Shown: positions 32,935 through 45,546 of the stretch, one piece after another
Layout of the letters: each line of letters opens with the position of its first letter
How positions within the stretch are numbered: position 1 is the stretch's first letter
Origin: Endothia cerciana
Lineage: Eukaryota > Ascomycota > Sordariomycetes > Diaporthales > Cryphonectriaceae
Reading direction: 5' to 3'
Assembly (NCBI GenBank): GCA_026119935.1
Contig: JALRMH010000003.1
Location: 620,001-684,000 of the forward strand
Length of the DNA: 64,000 nt
The notes under the pieces: model-generated
The model's database searches: none
The model's input: the letters and a program-made list of their open reading frames with translations, nothing else
What the model was told of the DNA's origin: nothing
Made by a program: the position numbers and the translations under genes

Positions 32935-35387
32935 GGCTGCTGCTGACAGTATTATGACTTAACGAGGGGCTGGGAAAGAGGTTGACTGATGATGACTTTT
33001 GAGATGGTCAGATAGAGAACGACGGCTAAAAGAGCGACTGGGAAAGCAGACAACCTCGAATATTCAGTGAACCAAAGGCATGGAGAGATCAGCTGGGGGG
33101 GGGGGGGTGAGGCCTCTTATACTTGGTCCGCAGGGGACCCCGTGAATTCCGGAAGCACAAATCAAATCGGCCGATTACCTTGAGACCACAGTGGTCCTTC
33201 TAGAACGTGACCATGATGAGATGTTGAGACGGCCTGGAGGCTCAGGAATGAGCGCGGGCGCGCCGGGGCCGGTCGCTCCATTCCACCGCGCGGGTCTTCA
33301 CGTACACAAAACCGCGCCGAGAACGGGAGCGGCCAGCAATTCCCCCATCGTCTTGATGCGATTCGTGTGTCTCGGTCCAATTATCGAGCTTCATTTCCTC
33401 ATTTCTCGGCCTGGCCCGAGAAAAACAACCGCCGGTCACGCGACCCAGCCCGGCTGCAGTGAATAATATTCTCGGAATCAATTAATACCCTGTTGCTTGG
33501 CGGTGAGGGTGATGATGATACAAATACCTGAGAGAGGCCGTCAGGCGGAGGCTGAAGCCGGAGACCGTGTCAAGAAGTCTTCATCAACTCTATTATCACC
33601 AACGGCCAACCAGCCTGCCTCTTCTCTGGCTCTGTCGGAGAGGGTCAGAGCCATGTCGTCGTGATGGTAGGACTACCGGGGCATAATAATACACACTTGC
33701 TTACCTCTCCAACGTGTTTTATATTGAGCCTGGAGAACGCCAATGAGCGTCAGGATTGAGGCCACAACCCCAAATACAATCGAGCAGGCGATATCTGGTG
33801 TCATCTGTCGGCAATAATCAATAAGCAGCGGACTTGAGAATTGATGTTAGTTATTCGAGAGAGCAGTACGAAAGGGGGCCTCTAACGTACAATCTTCTAT
33901 ACGCCTTTTTCTGACTCTGCTTTCAAGAGAGGACTGAATAGGGCTGGAATTGCCCAGTTGGACGCTGTATTGTGCTTCTGTCAAGCCAAGGACGTATGAA
34001 TATGGTACAAGCTCTGGAAATCAATCTGTTGTATTGTGACAAGTCGGTGAGGTTCGTATTTATCGAAACCGAAGTATAAGAGAGATGGGGTATAAAACCG
34101 AAGAAGGAGAAAAGTGGGGGGGGGAGCACGTTGAGCCCAGACTGGAAATTGAACATGGAGTCAACGAAGGAAGGCAAGGGACCACAGTTTTTGGTTAACA
34201 TAACCCAGCCAGATATCCTTCAAACAGCACGAGGTGCAGCAGATGCGGTCTGTGAATGGGACTCTGGCGCCACCAGTGCGTGCGGCGCAGCGCCTTGGCT
34301 GGGATCTGTACAAAATGTAACAGGATCGGGGTCGGCATGGTAAGACGGTGGTGTAAGTGAGGCGCACTGTTGACCACCCCACCTTTTCCTGATAGTACCT
34401 AGAGCGCCTGGGGGGACAAAAGCATCGGATCATGGTTTAATTCCTAAACACGGAGAGTCAGCTGCTGAGCCTGGGAGTGTGCAAGAAACCAAGGGGTTTT
34501 CAGCCTACAGAAGAGCCGCTCTTGACAGCTTTGGGTTGTGCATACATATGCAGGATCTGGAGCCTAAGTATCGAAAGCCGCTCGATGACTCGAGGCCTGT
34601 GTTCTGTATGAACTATCGTATGAATTTAGGCAATTTGCATGTACTCGAGCCTGTGTGTACTGTATGGATTAGGAAATTCGCATACAGGATCCAAGCCTGT
34701 GTAGAAGATGACATTCAGCCCCCCCCCCCCCCCTGCTTCAACAAACTGCAGCTTTCGATGCGTTGGGCCTGTGCAGATTACCGCGGTGGGGACAGGACTT
34801 GAGGATGCAAGCCGCTTTGCGTGCGTGCTAGTGGCTTATGTAGATCTAGTACGTATTTGATTCGGATTGCACTCTCCCATGGCCGGTGAGCTGTCCCTGC
34901 TTCCCAGCTGCATTGCCCTGCGCTCCTGTGTGAGGCAGTGCAGCCCAACAGGTACCTGGATAAAAGGCTGACTACGCGTACGGACAGACACATAGTCATC
35001 ACACCCTATTCCACGGAATTATTCCCAAACAAGAAGAGGCCAACAGACCTCAGTACTAGTACGCAATGCGCTTCTCATTGCCCCTTGTCTAGTGTCATCT
35101 CGGGGTGTGAAGACAACCCGCCGCCGTCACCCCCTATCAGACCCGGGCTCTTTCGCTCACCACGGCCTTCACTGTCCAACCCGCTGAGACGACTCCCGTA
35201 GTCAGCCAGAGCTGCCTTTAGTGTCGACAGGGCGAAAAGCCAGATTCCTGCACATAAGTATCACGAGGGACAAGCGCTTACTTTCTGGGCGGTCGCCGAA
35301 CGGGAGCTCTGCGAGATTAAGGACCCCTTGCATGCACGATAGACCGCGCCGGACTCCATCCAGCCGTTATATGTACATCGTGGAGCA
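32935..35387. other. Intergenic region with one small-gene candidate
   Basis: 2.45 kb. It contains the promoter side of the GPI-protein gene, a G13 run (33095-33107), the small membrane-protein candidate at 33570-33804, a G9 run (34116-34124) and a C15 run (34719-34733). Nothing else is recognisable from 33810 to 35387. Confidence 0.5.
33570..33804 (-). CDS. Candidate small single-helix membrane protein
   Basis: Minus-strand exon 1 (33705-33804) reads MTPDIACSIVFGVVASILTL followed by IGVLQAQYKTRWR: one hydrophobic helix with basic residues on its cytosolic side. It ends at a good donor (GAGAG/GTAAGC); a 73-nt intron with a CTGAC branch leads to ACAG at 33632-33633, and exon 2 (33570-33631) gives 53 aa in total. 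Using the next AG two bases on shifts the frame and gives 62 aa ending at 33541. Small N-terminal one-helix proteins of this look are common, unassigned accessory genes in Sordariomycetes. No expression evidence, so this is tentative. Confidence 0.35.
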
Positions 35388-36399
35388 ATGAGCGCGGGAC
35401 AGTCTGAGTATCAACCACAGGCCTGCGAAGAGGTCGACAACGTGGTCCTCGACAGCGAGGAAAACGAGCCACGGAACGGACAGCAACGACGGGCCCGCTT
35501 TCGATGTCCTCAGTGCCTCAAGCAGTTCACTGCATCCTGCAACCTTCAAAGTCATATGAGAACCCATACGGACGCCCGCGCGTTCTCTTGCCCGGTATGC
35601 GGCAGGGCTTTCGTGCGCTGTAACGACCGCGACGAGCACTACCGACAGGTCCATACCGACAAGGGAAAACTACCCTGCCAGGGCTGTGGTCGGAAATTCG
35701 CGAGGGGCGAGAAATCCCGCGAGGCACCTCGGGTCCAAAGAGAGGGACAAGGTGTGCCAGAACATTGGGCCCGTGAAGAAGCATCGGCCCCGTCAGGCCG
35801 ACCGCCGAACAGAGCCAACATCGCCTCAGCGCGTCTTTCACCCCCCCCCCCGACATTTCGAAATGCCTTTGCAGGCTGCCCCCCTTGGGCGTATTCTCGG
35901 AAGACGAAGTGAGGTCGCCGATCAGTGACAACGACGCTTCCTCACCCGAGGAAAGCGCCCTGGTACACGAGGTACGCAGCACCTGCGCCCGATCTCTTAC
36001 TGATTTGGTCTGACCATTCTGTATCCTAGACCTTCATTCATCGATAGACGCTGCGGAGCCTGCTGCCCCAACATTACCTGGCGAAGGAGAGCCCGACACC
36101 GTCCTTCCCGATCCCAGGGAAACTTCAGAGGCTTTCGGCCTGGAAAGGCCACCTGGACAAACGCCATTACTCGACTGGTCCCCCGCAATGGGGAGGGAAC
36201 CGTGGAGTCTCCGCCACCCACCGGGGACGTCGTGCGGGCGGTGTCCACACTGCGTCGGTACGTGGCAGCTTGTAGGGGCATTGCCGTGCTCAGGAAGCCT
36301 ACAGGGGGCGGAGGGGCTCGGATGCTGCTGAGGGCTCCTTTCTGGCAAACCCAGAATGACGCAAGCCGAGACATACACATAAGATTCTTGAAGGGCTAG
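35388..36399 (+). pseudogene. Frame-broken C2H2 zinc-finger gene
   Basis: The first frame (35388-35912, 174 codons) has two intact C2H2 fingers: C40/C43/H56/H60 and C68/C71/H84/H89. A third starts correctly (C97 xx C100, GRKFARG) but its histidines are missing in this frame; a neighbouring frame reads ARHLGSKERDKVC from 35717 on, exactly where the finger should continue. One extra base in the AAA at 35712-35714 would explain it. The sequence then meets a C11 run (35841-35851), after which protein-like sequence is found in yet another frame (FSEDEVRSPISDNDASSPEE), a possible intron GTACGC...CTGAC...CCTAG (35972-36030), and an acidic, Pro-rich continuation to about 36300. Either a decayed transcription-factor gene or an assembly with indel errors. 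Confidence 0.6.
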
Positions 36400-37688
36400 G
36401 AACCAAGACGCCGCGGACATGTGGTCTTGCAGGAAAAAAACTGTGGGGGCGGAGGCGCAACCTGGGATTACATCTAAGATATGAAAAGCAGGTAATCTTT
36501 GGGAATACCACCAGGAGGGTCGAGTGCGTCGGTACGTGAGGCACGCCTAGTCGGGAGCAGAGGTGCAAGCGTAATCCCTGTCTGCTCCACTGCTCCTGCG
36601 AGGCTGGGGGATCAGCCTTCTCTACAGCCTTGCCCGCAGCCTCGGTTGGGCTAACATGCTGCCTCGACGGCCCCCCTCACTTACCCAAGGAGTGAAGCGC
36701 CTTTCGAGGTAATAGAATTGTTCCCTCCCCCCCCCCCCACCGGCTATCTCTGATCAGGCGGCACGTCGAGCCTGGGACTGGATCATACGACAAGCGGTTT
36801 TTCATCATCACACGTGCATCATAGACGAGATATAAAATTAAAAAAAATTCAACGCGATCGAGTTGCCGATCTCCTCTGTTTCATTTCAGCCCCGCCCCGC
36901 TCGTCGATTGCTACTACTTGCCAGTGCTAGCCCTTCTCTCCTCTCCTCCCCTCCCCCTTCCCTTTTTAACTCGTTTACACCACATGCCTGGCCCAATAGA
37001 AACCAAAGGGGAATATCCCACACAAAGTTGAGTACATACACCCATTAGTATTGTAATTGCTATGCCCTCTCAACGCCCTCGCCATGGCGGGGGCAAAAAA
37101 CTTATGAAAGGATGCTTTCAAATCTTTGTTTTAAAAACAAAACAAAAAAAAGAAGTTCATGATCTTTGGTTCCTGATCTGATGATGGCCATTTATGTATG
37201 TGCCAGTATGGTGGGTGGTATGCCATGAACCACCCACCTATCCACCAAGCCCAAGCCCAAACCCGGGCCGCTGTGCTGCCCCCCTCTGTCCCGTCCCGCC
37301 CTGACCGTTTCCCCAGAGGGGGGGGGGGGGAAGGAGAGAAGAAAAAAAAAAGGGAGGAAGGCTTGTAATGTTGCGCTGTATGTACTTTGCAGTGCATTCC
37401 CGACGCGAGGCCACCTGTTGTTGTTTCCATTCTTTCTTTTTTGTATTACCACTTTGAATTTTGCATTCTGAACTAGTGTGGTCCAGAAAACCCCCCATCC
37501 TAACGCCTCGCCAGAAAACAAACAGAAAAGGGGCCAGAAAAGTCAACGCCCCCACCCCGGGAGATGCAATGCCATGATGCGACGCTGAATTCACGATAAG
37601 ATTTGAAGAAAATGCCGAGGTGCTCGTCGGGCGTCAAGTCCAGATTGAGACATAGGAAAAGTCCACGCCAGTGGAGTGAATGAAGAAG
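36400..37688. other. Convergent 3' flanks
   Basis: 1.3 kb, no gene. It holds C12 (36727-36738), G13 (37318-37330) and A-rich stretches. The part next to 37689 is the likely 3' UTR of VAC7. Confidence 0.55.
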
Positions 37689-40577
37689 CTAGACGGTCTG
37701 ATCTTCAATTTCCATCCACAACAGCTTGATGCTGTCCCCCTCCGCCTCTCGGTCCTTTGGCCCCGTCGGCTCACTGATCGGCTCTGTCTGGTTCGGCTTC
37801 AGGTTCGGGTTGTCCGCAGAGTTTGGCTTGACGGTCGTCCTGCCCGAGATGGCCACACTCCTGACGCGCTGGCTCAGAGGCAACGAGTACTTCAAGACAC
37901 CCTTAATGATCAGGTCGAACTCGTCCTGCAGAATCCGCTCCCAGCGCTCTGGACCGCCAATCGTACCGTTGCCTGGCTTCAGGAGCCTGACCTCGCCGGT
38001 AGAGGCAGATACTCCCTGGTTGAAGAATGAACCTTCGAAAGAAAGCGAGCTGTCGAGGTGGCCGATAGTGCCAAGGCGCATGTTCGGAGCCGTGTCATCC
38101 ACCGGCTCATCCGTGTCCGAACGATGCGATCCATCGCCTCCCCATGTACCGTCTGGGTTCTGACCATTCTTGTGATTGAGCCATTCAGAAGTCGTTCCTG
38201 CATGTGGTGACTTGGCGAACACCTCAATATCTGCCTGGTCCACCACGACAACCACCACGTTCGGGTTGTGCGCTTTCACGGAAAGGTCGAACATCAGCTC
38301 CGACTCGCTGGCGATGACAGTGTTGATGCTCTTGAGCTCGACGTCTGTGAGGGGCTGCGAGGTAGCGAACATGAACCCGATCGCTCCAGAAACGACGAGC
38401 AGTAGCATGACGGTGAGGACCAGACAGCTGGCAAATCGGTTCAGCATGGAAGGGTTCCGCCGGTAGCTTTGGCTCTCGAGCGTGCGGATCGATACCGGCT
38501 GTCGGCGGTTTCTGTTTGCTCTCGCAGTGCGCACGGTGCCGCTGTGGAGCAGAGGCGTCCTCTCATCGTCCGCTCCGGTTGTCTCGTCCAGGTCATAGCT
38601 GGCCGAGTGCAGTCCTCGCTTCGAAGTGGCAGCCAGCTTTCCAGCGTTGAGGAACTTTGGGCTTGGCGGCCCGCTTGACTGCCGCAAGTTGTTGGTCGAG
38701 AACTTTGATCGTGGTGCGGACGTATTGCTGACGTGGAATGGAGCCTCATTGTCGAATAGTGACGTGTGCCCGTTAGTGCCATTGCGACCCCATCGACTGT
38801 AATGATGGTGGTGCACACGACTTGTCCCCCGGGCGGAGCCTGGATTTGTCCGAACGCTACCCTTGCCCTCTTCGTCTGCCATTGGGCTCTCGTTGCCGCT
38901 GCTGTTGAAAGTGTTTACGAATTTCATGTTCTTCTTCAGCGCGCTCGGGCCGCCGTTGTCCATGATGTTACTGAGGGAGCGCAAGCCGGGCCGGTCGACC
39001 TGACTGACCATTGAGGTTGCGCTTGGGGTCCTGGAGTGATACCTCCTCGGTCGATCGCTGGCGTCTGGAGGATTAGAATCGTAGACAAACGTCTCCTCGG
39101 AGTCTGAGCTGTCGACTTCATCAACAGCGCTGGCAATTTTTGCCTCAAATATGTCGGCTTTTGACGAGGCTGTACGGGATTTTGTTAGCAAGTTGGACAT
39201 GGTATTTCGACTCAGACCGCCCCGTGTGTTCGGGGTGGAAGCCCGCCGCGGGCTTGGCGGTTCATCATTGAACGTGCTTTGAGCACATGGTTTCGTCGGC
39301 GATATCAGTGCATCCGTCGTCGAGGAGACTGATCGCATCGACTGATGATGCCGTAGCCTTGGGGCGTGAACTGTGGCAGACGAAAGATAAGATGGCTCAC
39401 CGGTGCCGGATCCGACAGGGGGTTTCCTGTTCGTCTTCTTTTTTTCTTTCCTGGGCCGTATGGTCTCCGAGCTCGGTTTGGTCCTGAGTGTGCCATTCGC
39501 GCCCTCTTTCGTGCCCGTCGGAGCCAGTGAAACCTGCGGGACCGAGGCCACCGTTTCCGTCTCGACCGTCATGTGCTGGGTGGACCCTTCTGAGGGCTTC
39601 GGTTTGGCGGCGTTTGTCTTCACCGACATGCTGGACTGTCGTGATATCAGGTTGGGAGGCACGCTGGTTGCTGCTGGTCTTCTGTCCCCCCTGATGCTTC
39701 CGCTGTCACTGCCGCTGTCGTTGTTGCTCGTAGGCTTCCACGCTTTGGGTATTGGGAAGTCGAGGAGGTCGATCTGAGACCCCGCCTCGGATGCGGCGCC
39801 GTCGTCCATCTTCTCCAGCATATTCTCCGCGTGTTCTGGGGATGCCAAAGGACTAGCCTCCTGCACGGTTTCTAAGGTAGTCGGATTGGTAGTAGCAGTG
39901 GCCCCACGACCAGGAGTTCTTGTTCCAGGTTGCAGATGTCCCTCGTCACCGTCGGTGTCGCTTTGACTCGACTCGAGCTGTTGCTGGGGCAGTTGGGGCG
40001 ACGAGCGCTGGACGTGAATGGCAGGGGGTTCCTGTTCAGCTTTGCGTGGTGGTGGTGGTGGTGGTGGCGGCGGCGGCAGGCTTGCTCGGCCTGGTACTGG
40101 AGGGGGGGAGCGTAGCCGTGGGGAGACCGGCCAGCGTGGGGACTCCTTCAGGTGCTCTGCGTGAATGGGAGACTTCTGGGGTCTCGCGACGCGTGTGGTT
40201 GAGTCGGTCGCGATGGGCCCCAGCTTGGGCGTCGTAGCGGTAGATATCTTGCCAGAGGACGAGGGGGTCGGGGCTGAAGGTCTCGACGTCCGCGAAGGAC
40301 TCGTGTCCTGTAGGCTGCTCCTTCGAGGTCTGGCAGAGCTGGCTGGGGTAGATGCGGGCTTGGTGGACCCGGGACGCACCGGCGGCCTGTCTGGTGAGGT
40401 CTCCCGCGAGCTCAAGGGTGAGGCCCGCGAGAGGGAGCTCTGAGCTGGGGCCTTGTTGCTGGAATCGGCCTTTATTGTGGAGGCGCTCGAAGATGATTCG
40501 CGGCTGAGGCGGGATGCCAGTGGTGCGTTGGCGGTGGGATCGGAGCTGCCAGTCGCGCTATTCGCTGTCGTGTCCAT
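37689..40577 (-). CDS. VAC7: Vacuolar segregation protein 7 (Vac7) family
   Basis: Single-pass vacuolar membrane protein that activates the Fab1 PI3P 5-kinase complex and so controls PI(3,5)P2 and vacuole size. One exon, 962 aa. The N-terminal 700 residues are Ser/Thr/Pro-rich and disordered, including a ten-proline run near residue 170 and a KEKKKTNRKPP basic patch. The typical Vac7 C-terminal part follows: RTPLLHSGTVRTARANRN, NPSMLNRFASC leading into one hydrophobic helix (about 715-738, LVLTVMLLLVVSGAIGFMFA), then a luminal LEA-like domain (LTDVELKSINTVIASESELMFDLSVKAHNPNVV...VDQADIEVFAKS), and LKYSLPLSQRVRSVAISG near the end. Length and order match the filamentous-fungal family. Confidence 0.93.
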   Translation of the reverse strand: MDTTANSATGSSDPTANAPLASRLSRESSSSASTIKADSSNKAPAQSSLSRASPLSSRETSPDRPPVRPGSTKPASTPASSARPRRSSLQDTSPSRTSRPSAPTPSSSGKISTATTPKLGPIATDSTTRVARPQKSPIHAEHLKESPRWPVSPRLRSPPPVPGRASLPPPPPPPPPPRKAEQEPPAIHVQRSSPQLPQQQLESSQSDTDGDEGHLQPGTRTPGRGATATTNPTTLETVQEASPLASPEHAENMLEKMDDGAASEAGSQIDLLDFPIPKAWKPTSNNDSGSDSGSIRGDRRPAATSVPPNLISRQSSMSVKTNAAKPKPSEGSTQHMTVETETVASVPQVSLAPTGTKEGANGTLRTKPSSETIRPRKEKKKTNRKPPVGSGTGEPSYLSSATVHAPRLRHHQSMRSVSSTTDALISPTKPCAQSTFNDEPPSPRRASTPNTRGGLSRNTMSNLLTKSRTASSKADIFEAKIASAVDEVDSSDSEETFVYDSNPPDASDRPRRYHSRTPSATSMVSQVDRPGLRSLSNIMDNGGPSALKKNMKFVNTFNSSGNESPMADEEGKGSVRTNPGSARGTSRVHHHHYSRWGRNGTNGHTSLFDNEAPFHVSNTSAPRSKFSTNNLRQSSGPPSPKFLNAGKLAATSKRGLHSASYDLDETTGADDERTPLLHSGTVRTARANRNRRQPVSIRTLESQSYRRNPSMLNRFASCLVLTVMLLLVVSGAIGFMFATSQPLTDVELKSINTVIASESELMFDLSVKAHNPNVVVVVVDQADIEVFAKSPHAGTTSEWLNHKNGQNPDGTWGGDGSHRSDTDEPVDDTAPNMRLGTIGHLDSSLSFEGSFFNQGVSASTGEVRLLKPGNGTIGGPERWERILQDEFDLIIKGVLKYSLPLSQRVRSVAISGRTTVKPNSADNPNLKPNQTEPISEPTGPKDREAEGDSIKLLWMEIEDQTV

Positions 40578-43500
40578 CTTTTTCTTTGAGCAGAGGAATG
40601 GATCGCTGCCAGAAACAGAAAGGGACCATCCGTGAGGACCTGGGTGCGGCAGGCGACAGGTGAGGAATGAAGGGACCGCCTAGGCCCGTGGGTATGTCTC
40701 AACAACTTGGTGATGAATCGAAGGTGAGTTGTCGCAAAGGCGCATTCATGGTCAGACTGCACTCGTGAGTGGCCACTGGACGGGAGGCATGTGTATCGTG
40801 GCCAGCGCTGATTCCCCGTCGTTGGCCAGGCTGTCTTGCGTCGCGCGCGCCGTGTACCCAGTCCGGATGTGTAGAGACGCTGCAGCAATTGTGCAAAAGT
40901 TGCCCGGTCGGGTGGGCCAGGCTGATGGGGTCAACAGCGAAGAACGGGACTAGAGTGCCCCGGACTGGTTACGCAGCTGCAGCAGCGCACATGCGCCTGA
41001 TCTGGTGGGGGAGGGGGGGGATCTCGAGATGGATATGGAGGGTAAAAAAAAAAAAAAACACGACGCGTCGTTGGAAGTGTCGAAAATCAGGCAGTTAAAA
41101 AAATCCCAAAAAAAATTAAATTCCGTAGGTTGACCGTCCTGGATGCCGGTGGTGGCGGTTCTCGGGTGGTGAGGTCACTCTGATTCAAGCGACGAGTACG
41201 GCTGCCGTGTTCGAGCTAACAGGGTTGGAAAGGGAAGGGTGAAGTGGGGGATCGTTGGGTTGCAGGTTGCAGGCGCTGATCTGTGATGCTATGGAACAGG
41301 TGACAAGAGATGGCCAAGAGTTACCGGTAGATGGACTGCCAGTTGTGTGTGTCGTCGCGTGCCAGTTGTCGTGTGTATTGTGTTCAGATTTGACAGAAAA
41401 GGGATCGTGAGAAGTCAGGTGGCAGGTTGTGACCAGAATTGATCAGAAACACAGACAGAAGCAGAAATGACGGGCAGGTTAGGGTGTACAAAGTAGAACG
41501 TCAAACTTGGCCGGCCATGCTATGTAAACCGTAAGAAAGTTGGGCTGGGTTGGGGGGGGGGGGGCGACCCCAAAGGATGATGTCGATGGCACCGGACTAG
41601 CCTCCTGGGACTATGCTAAGTCCCCAGTGCCAGGGGGGGGGTGGTGGGCTGGCCACCTGCGCAGTGCCAGTCTGGCAGTTTGCCATTCTTGTTTCCGCCA
41701 GGTCCTGAATGGGAGCTGGGAGGGTGTCAGGGATGATCCGTGTTATACTGGTTCCGGCAGGCTGTCCCGGGCTGGGCGGGACAGGGGTGCTCCTGTCAGG
41801 GGAACGAACAAAAAGCCTCGCCCAAAACCTTGATGCCCATCAAGAGGGAAGGGACCGTGTGTTTGGCGCCCAAAGACCCAGCTTGGGGGGGGGGAGCATC
41901 CGGAATGGGCCTCGCAGGGAGAAGGGGAGAGGCGCCTTGGGAGCCCAACGGTGACGGGACGAACATCGATAGTGTCCCCGAAATGCCGTGGGAAGGGGTG
42001 CTACGGTAGAATAACAATAGTAGTACTAAGTTCCTTGGTACGGGATAACGGTGTTCTTCTGCTCGCCGTAACATCACATGCTTGCTAGACGCGGTACTGT
42101 CACCTTTCGTCTCTTTTACGTACGCATTACTTACCTGGCTTGCTGCGTCTTGTCGCGTGCGGCAAAAAAAGAAGAAGAAAAAAAAAAAAGCAAACCCTAT
42201 CCGGTACTATGGGACAAGGACATGGAAGGATTTTCCTCGACAACCTTTACCTCGGTGCGCCGAAACTCTGTCCAAACCCGAGGGAGAAACGGAATCCCCC
42301 CATGTTCGACCGTGTTCTGAATCTGAGCGTTTCGCACGCCTGTCCCTAACGGACACGACGGCACTGCGGGCCTCCGGAATTGGCAGCGGGCATGCAGTAC
42401 AACTCTGCGCTGTCAAATATACCAGGCATAAAGACATCTAAACCTCCCGCACTTGCATAAACAAGTTCCAGTCGTACCTGAATCCTTCCAACGAGCTGGC
42501 TGCTGACCCGGCGAGTTGGTTGTGCCGCGGGCCAGTAGAAACGGAACTCGCACCTCCAGGGCGGAGTTGGCATTCTTCCCATCGCCCCCCCCCCCCCAAA
42601 GCCGTGGCGATACAGGAGTGACATGGCGGTACTACGCTGAAATACAGTTGTCCCACCCGGGCATGAGAAGGCGATACCCGCGGTCTCACCAGATTTCGCC
42701 CTGTCTCATCGTACCCATCTTGGCCCGGTCGCCCGGACGTTTTGTTCCCTGGGATTACCCCCCCCCCCTACCAGACAACCCACTTCCTTGAACCCTTCAG
42801 CCCTGCCCGAGCGACACACAACCCACCCCCAACCCCCCCCCCTTGTTTCCATCCGCCTTCGAATTCCTTCTGCAGCTCCACCTGGGCCTGCCCGCGCCCG
42901 GGCTCTTCGCTCTTGCGAGGCTGCCAGTTGACGACGATGCCGAGGTCCTTCCTGCGAGATACAACAGAGTACATACCAGACAGGGCAGTACGAAGGATCT
43001 CTCGCGGTCATGTGGCCCCAATGTCGCGCGGGGATCGATCTCTGTACCGAATCTGTGTGTATTCCCTTCAACGGCACGAGGACAGAAATGCCGACTCCAG
43101 AGGGCTGGCAATACCGCGACAATGAGTCAGATCCGGAGGGAACTGCCCTGGGTGGGACAAGAATATCCGTAGGTTCGTGGTCGTAACCCCGTCTCCCGAG
43201 TATTACATACCATGTATGCACATAGAAAAGGTTCCCCAGAGGAGGCACATACCTATTCTGCCTCTTGGGGGCCAGGGACCAAAAAAATTGGCATCCGGAG
43301 ACCCAAAATAGGACCGTCTAACTACGGCGTCCATAATACTCCACCGGCATGTCAGCTCGGCACCTTGATCAACTCCGCCAGGTGGGCAGGACTGCTATCA
43401 CTGGGATTAAACTTTATCAGGCGCCAGGCACAGCCAGCACGTCTCTCTTTTTTTCTCGACACTGCAGCCTGCCCTCTCGAAACGCGGGAACTCCTTCAGG

Positions 43501-43645
43501 ATCTCGTGCAGAAACGCAAGGGAAGGGGCCCGTCGCCCCTCCCCCCCCCCAAAAACATACTCTCCGAAGGTCGATCTCCAGAGCCTGTCTGTCGTTCGGA
43601 TGACCGATCATCGATCGCTGATTGCTTACTGCCTCGCTCGCTCGC

Positions 43646-43676
43646 TGACTGACTGACTGACTGACTGACTGACTGA
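43646..43676. repeat. GACT/CTGA tetranucleotide repeat
   Basis: About eight perfect copies, preceded by a short CTCG repeat and followed by a degenerate copy (GAGTGA). Confidence 0.95.
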
Positions 43677-44373
43677 GTGACGCAATGGACCCGACTGCCC
43701 GAGCCTTATGCAAGAGACGGCGCGGGTGACCCCGTCGATGATCCAGGAACAAGTGCTGATTTTCTCTCCTAACATGACGACGATCTCTGGCTATTCGGTT
43801 TAATCCCTTTCTCTTCCTTTTTCCTTCCCCCACTATTGCCTTCGTAGGCCCGGGACCCTGCCAGCGTGCGTGGCTTACCACTACCGAGGCATCCGGGGAG
43901 GCTATGATCCCTAGTGTGGCTTTTTTTATTTTTTTATTTTTTTACCATAGTAATCCACTCACTCGTGTCTTCTACATAGTACACTCCCTGTGACTTCTAT
44001 TACCAACATCTTCCCCTTTTTTTTAGTCCGGGGAGGGGGGGGGGTGGGCTCAACCGTGCAGCCTGGCCTCTCTCCTCTCCTACCCTGCATGTACTATGCT
44101 CCGTGACTGACACTATCGGGGTCCCTCGGCTCACCTGCCCTAATGCCCTGCGCGCCTCACGCCGCGGCGTCTGTGTGTCCACCGGAGGGAGATCCTAGAA
44201 TCCCGACCGCTGCGCTCGCGCATCCACACACCTCGTACGGTGCAGGCAGCTCGCCCGCCCTCTAGCCCTCTGGCCATCTAGCTCGCCAGCCAGCTGGGAA
44301 GAGGGCGAGGGAGACCGATACGCCCGACCTGCTCGTGACATCTATCCACATCTCCCGCTCCGCCCGCCAAGTG

Positions 44374-44402
44374 GGACGGACGGACGGACGGACGGACGGA
44401 CA
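44374..44402. repeat. GGAC tetranucleotide repeat
   Basis: Seven perfect copies of GGAC. Confidence 0.95.
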
Positions 44403-45500
44403 GGGACAAACAGCGCCCTGCTCCGTGCACTTGTCCTCATCCGAACGGTGCAGGGGGGAAGGGGGAAGAGCGGTAAGCAGCAGCGGAGAGACCCGAGTTG
44501 GGCTGTTTCTCTCCCCCCCCCCCCCGAAACGAGGTAACAAGGCTGCCGTCCGGTAATTGTGGAAGACCTGACTCACGCGAGAACGAGTTGGGGGCGTGAA
44601 GAGAAGGACAAGAAAGACAGTTGCAACAAGGCAGAAAGAAGAAGGGAAAAGACAAGCCCGGCCCCGTCCACCTGGGAGATGACACGTGGGCGGCCGGGGT
44701 TCCGGCCTGGACGAACGTAGCAGCGACGCAACGCTATCTCCTTGAGGCGCACACTACGTATAGGAACGTCTGTACTATGTACGTCCAGTCAGTACCTGTT
44801 AATAGAGCTCTCGTGGCCATGCCAGGAGTACCGCGAAACCTCTTGCAAAAGCACTCCTCAATAAACCAGTTACATTCACTAAGACGGGGGGGGGGGGGTT
44901 TGTTTCCTAAAATCCCCTTCGAGAGATTAGTTCGCTCGAGTGGAAAGACTACGCCTGGTCGGTTTCGCCTCATTCTTGATGTCCTCGCTACGTAGACGGA
45001 CGAACCAAGGTAGATGGCGTGCATGTCGCAGACAAGAGATACCACCATGTACTTTTGGAGATCGACTGGACCACTCGCTGCCGACTGTCTCGATGAGGAA
45101 GAGGGGGTTCATCGAGCTACTGAGCAGTAGCCCAGGACCGACGGAGAGTTGCCAGGCTCAGGTTTCTCCCTATCATATCAGCCCTACTAACACGGGGCGA
45201 CATATACAAAGCCCACGCCGTAACTCGACCGGACGCTCGCCAGGTCACACGCTGTCTCACCTCACCTAACCACCTTCGATGCTCGGTGACGACAGACTTT
45301 GGCTGCTCGCAAGTCCACAGCCGGCAGCCTGACCAAGTCCTGCCCACCTAAATTAACCCGGCGCCTTCCCAGAACCTTGACACCCAGCACTCCAGAACCC
45401 CCTCCGAGGGAACGGGACACCATTCCGCGGTCGTCGTCCATACAGACAAGCCCCCTGTACATATTCAGTATGCGGTGCACCGTCAACAGAGCCGAGAAGG

Positions 45501-45546
45501 ATGCGTGCGTGTGCGTGTGCGTGTGCGTGTGCGCGTGCATGTGCGT
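45501..45546. repeat. GTGTGC-type repeat
   Basis: Alternating purine-pyrimidine tract built from GTGTGC units with small variations; such tracts can adopt Z-DNA in vitro. Confidence 0.9.
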
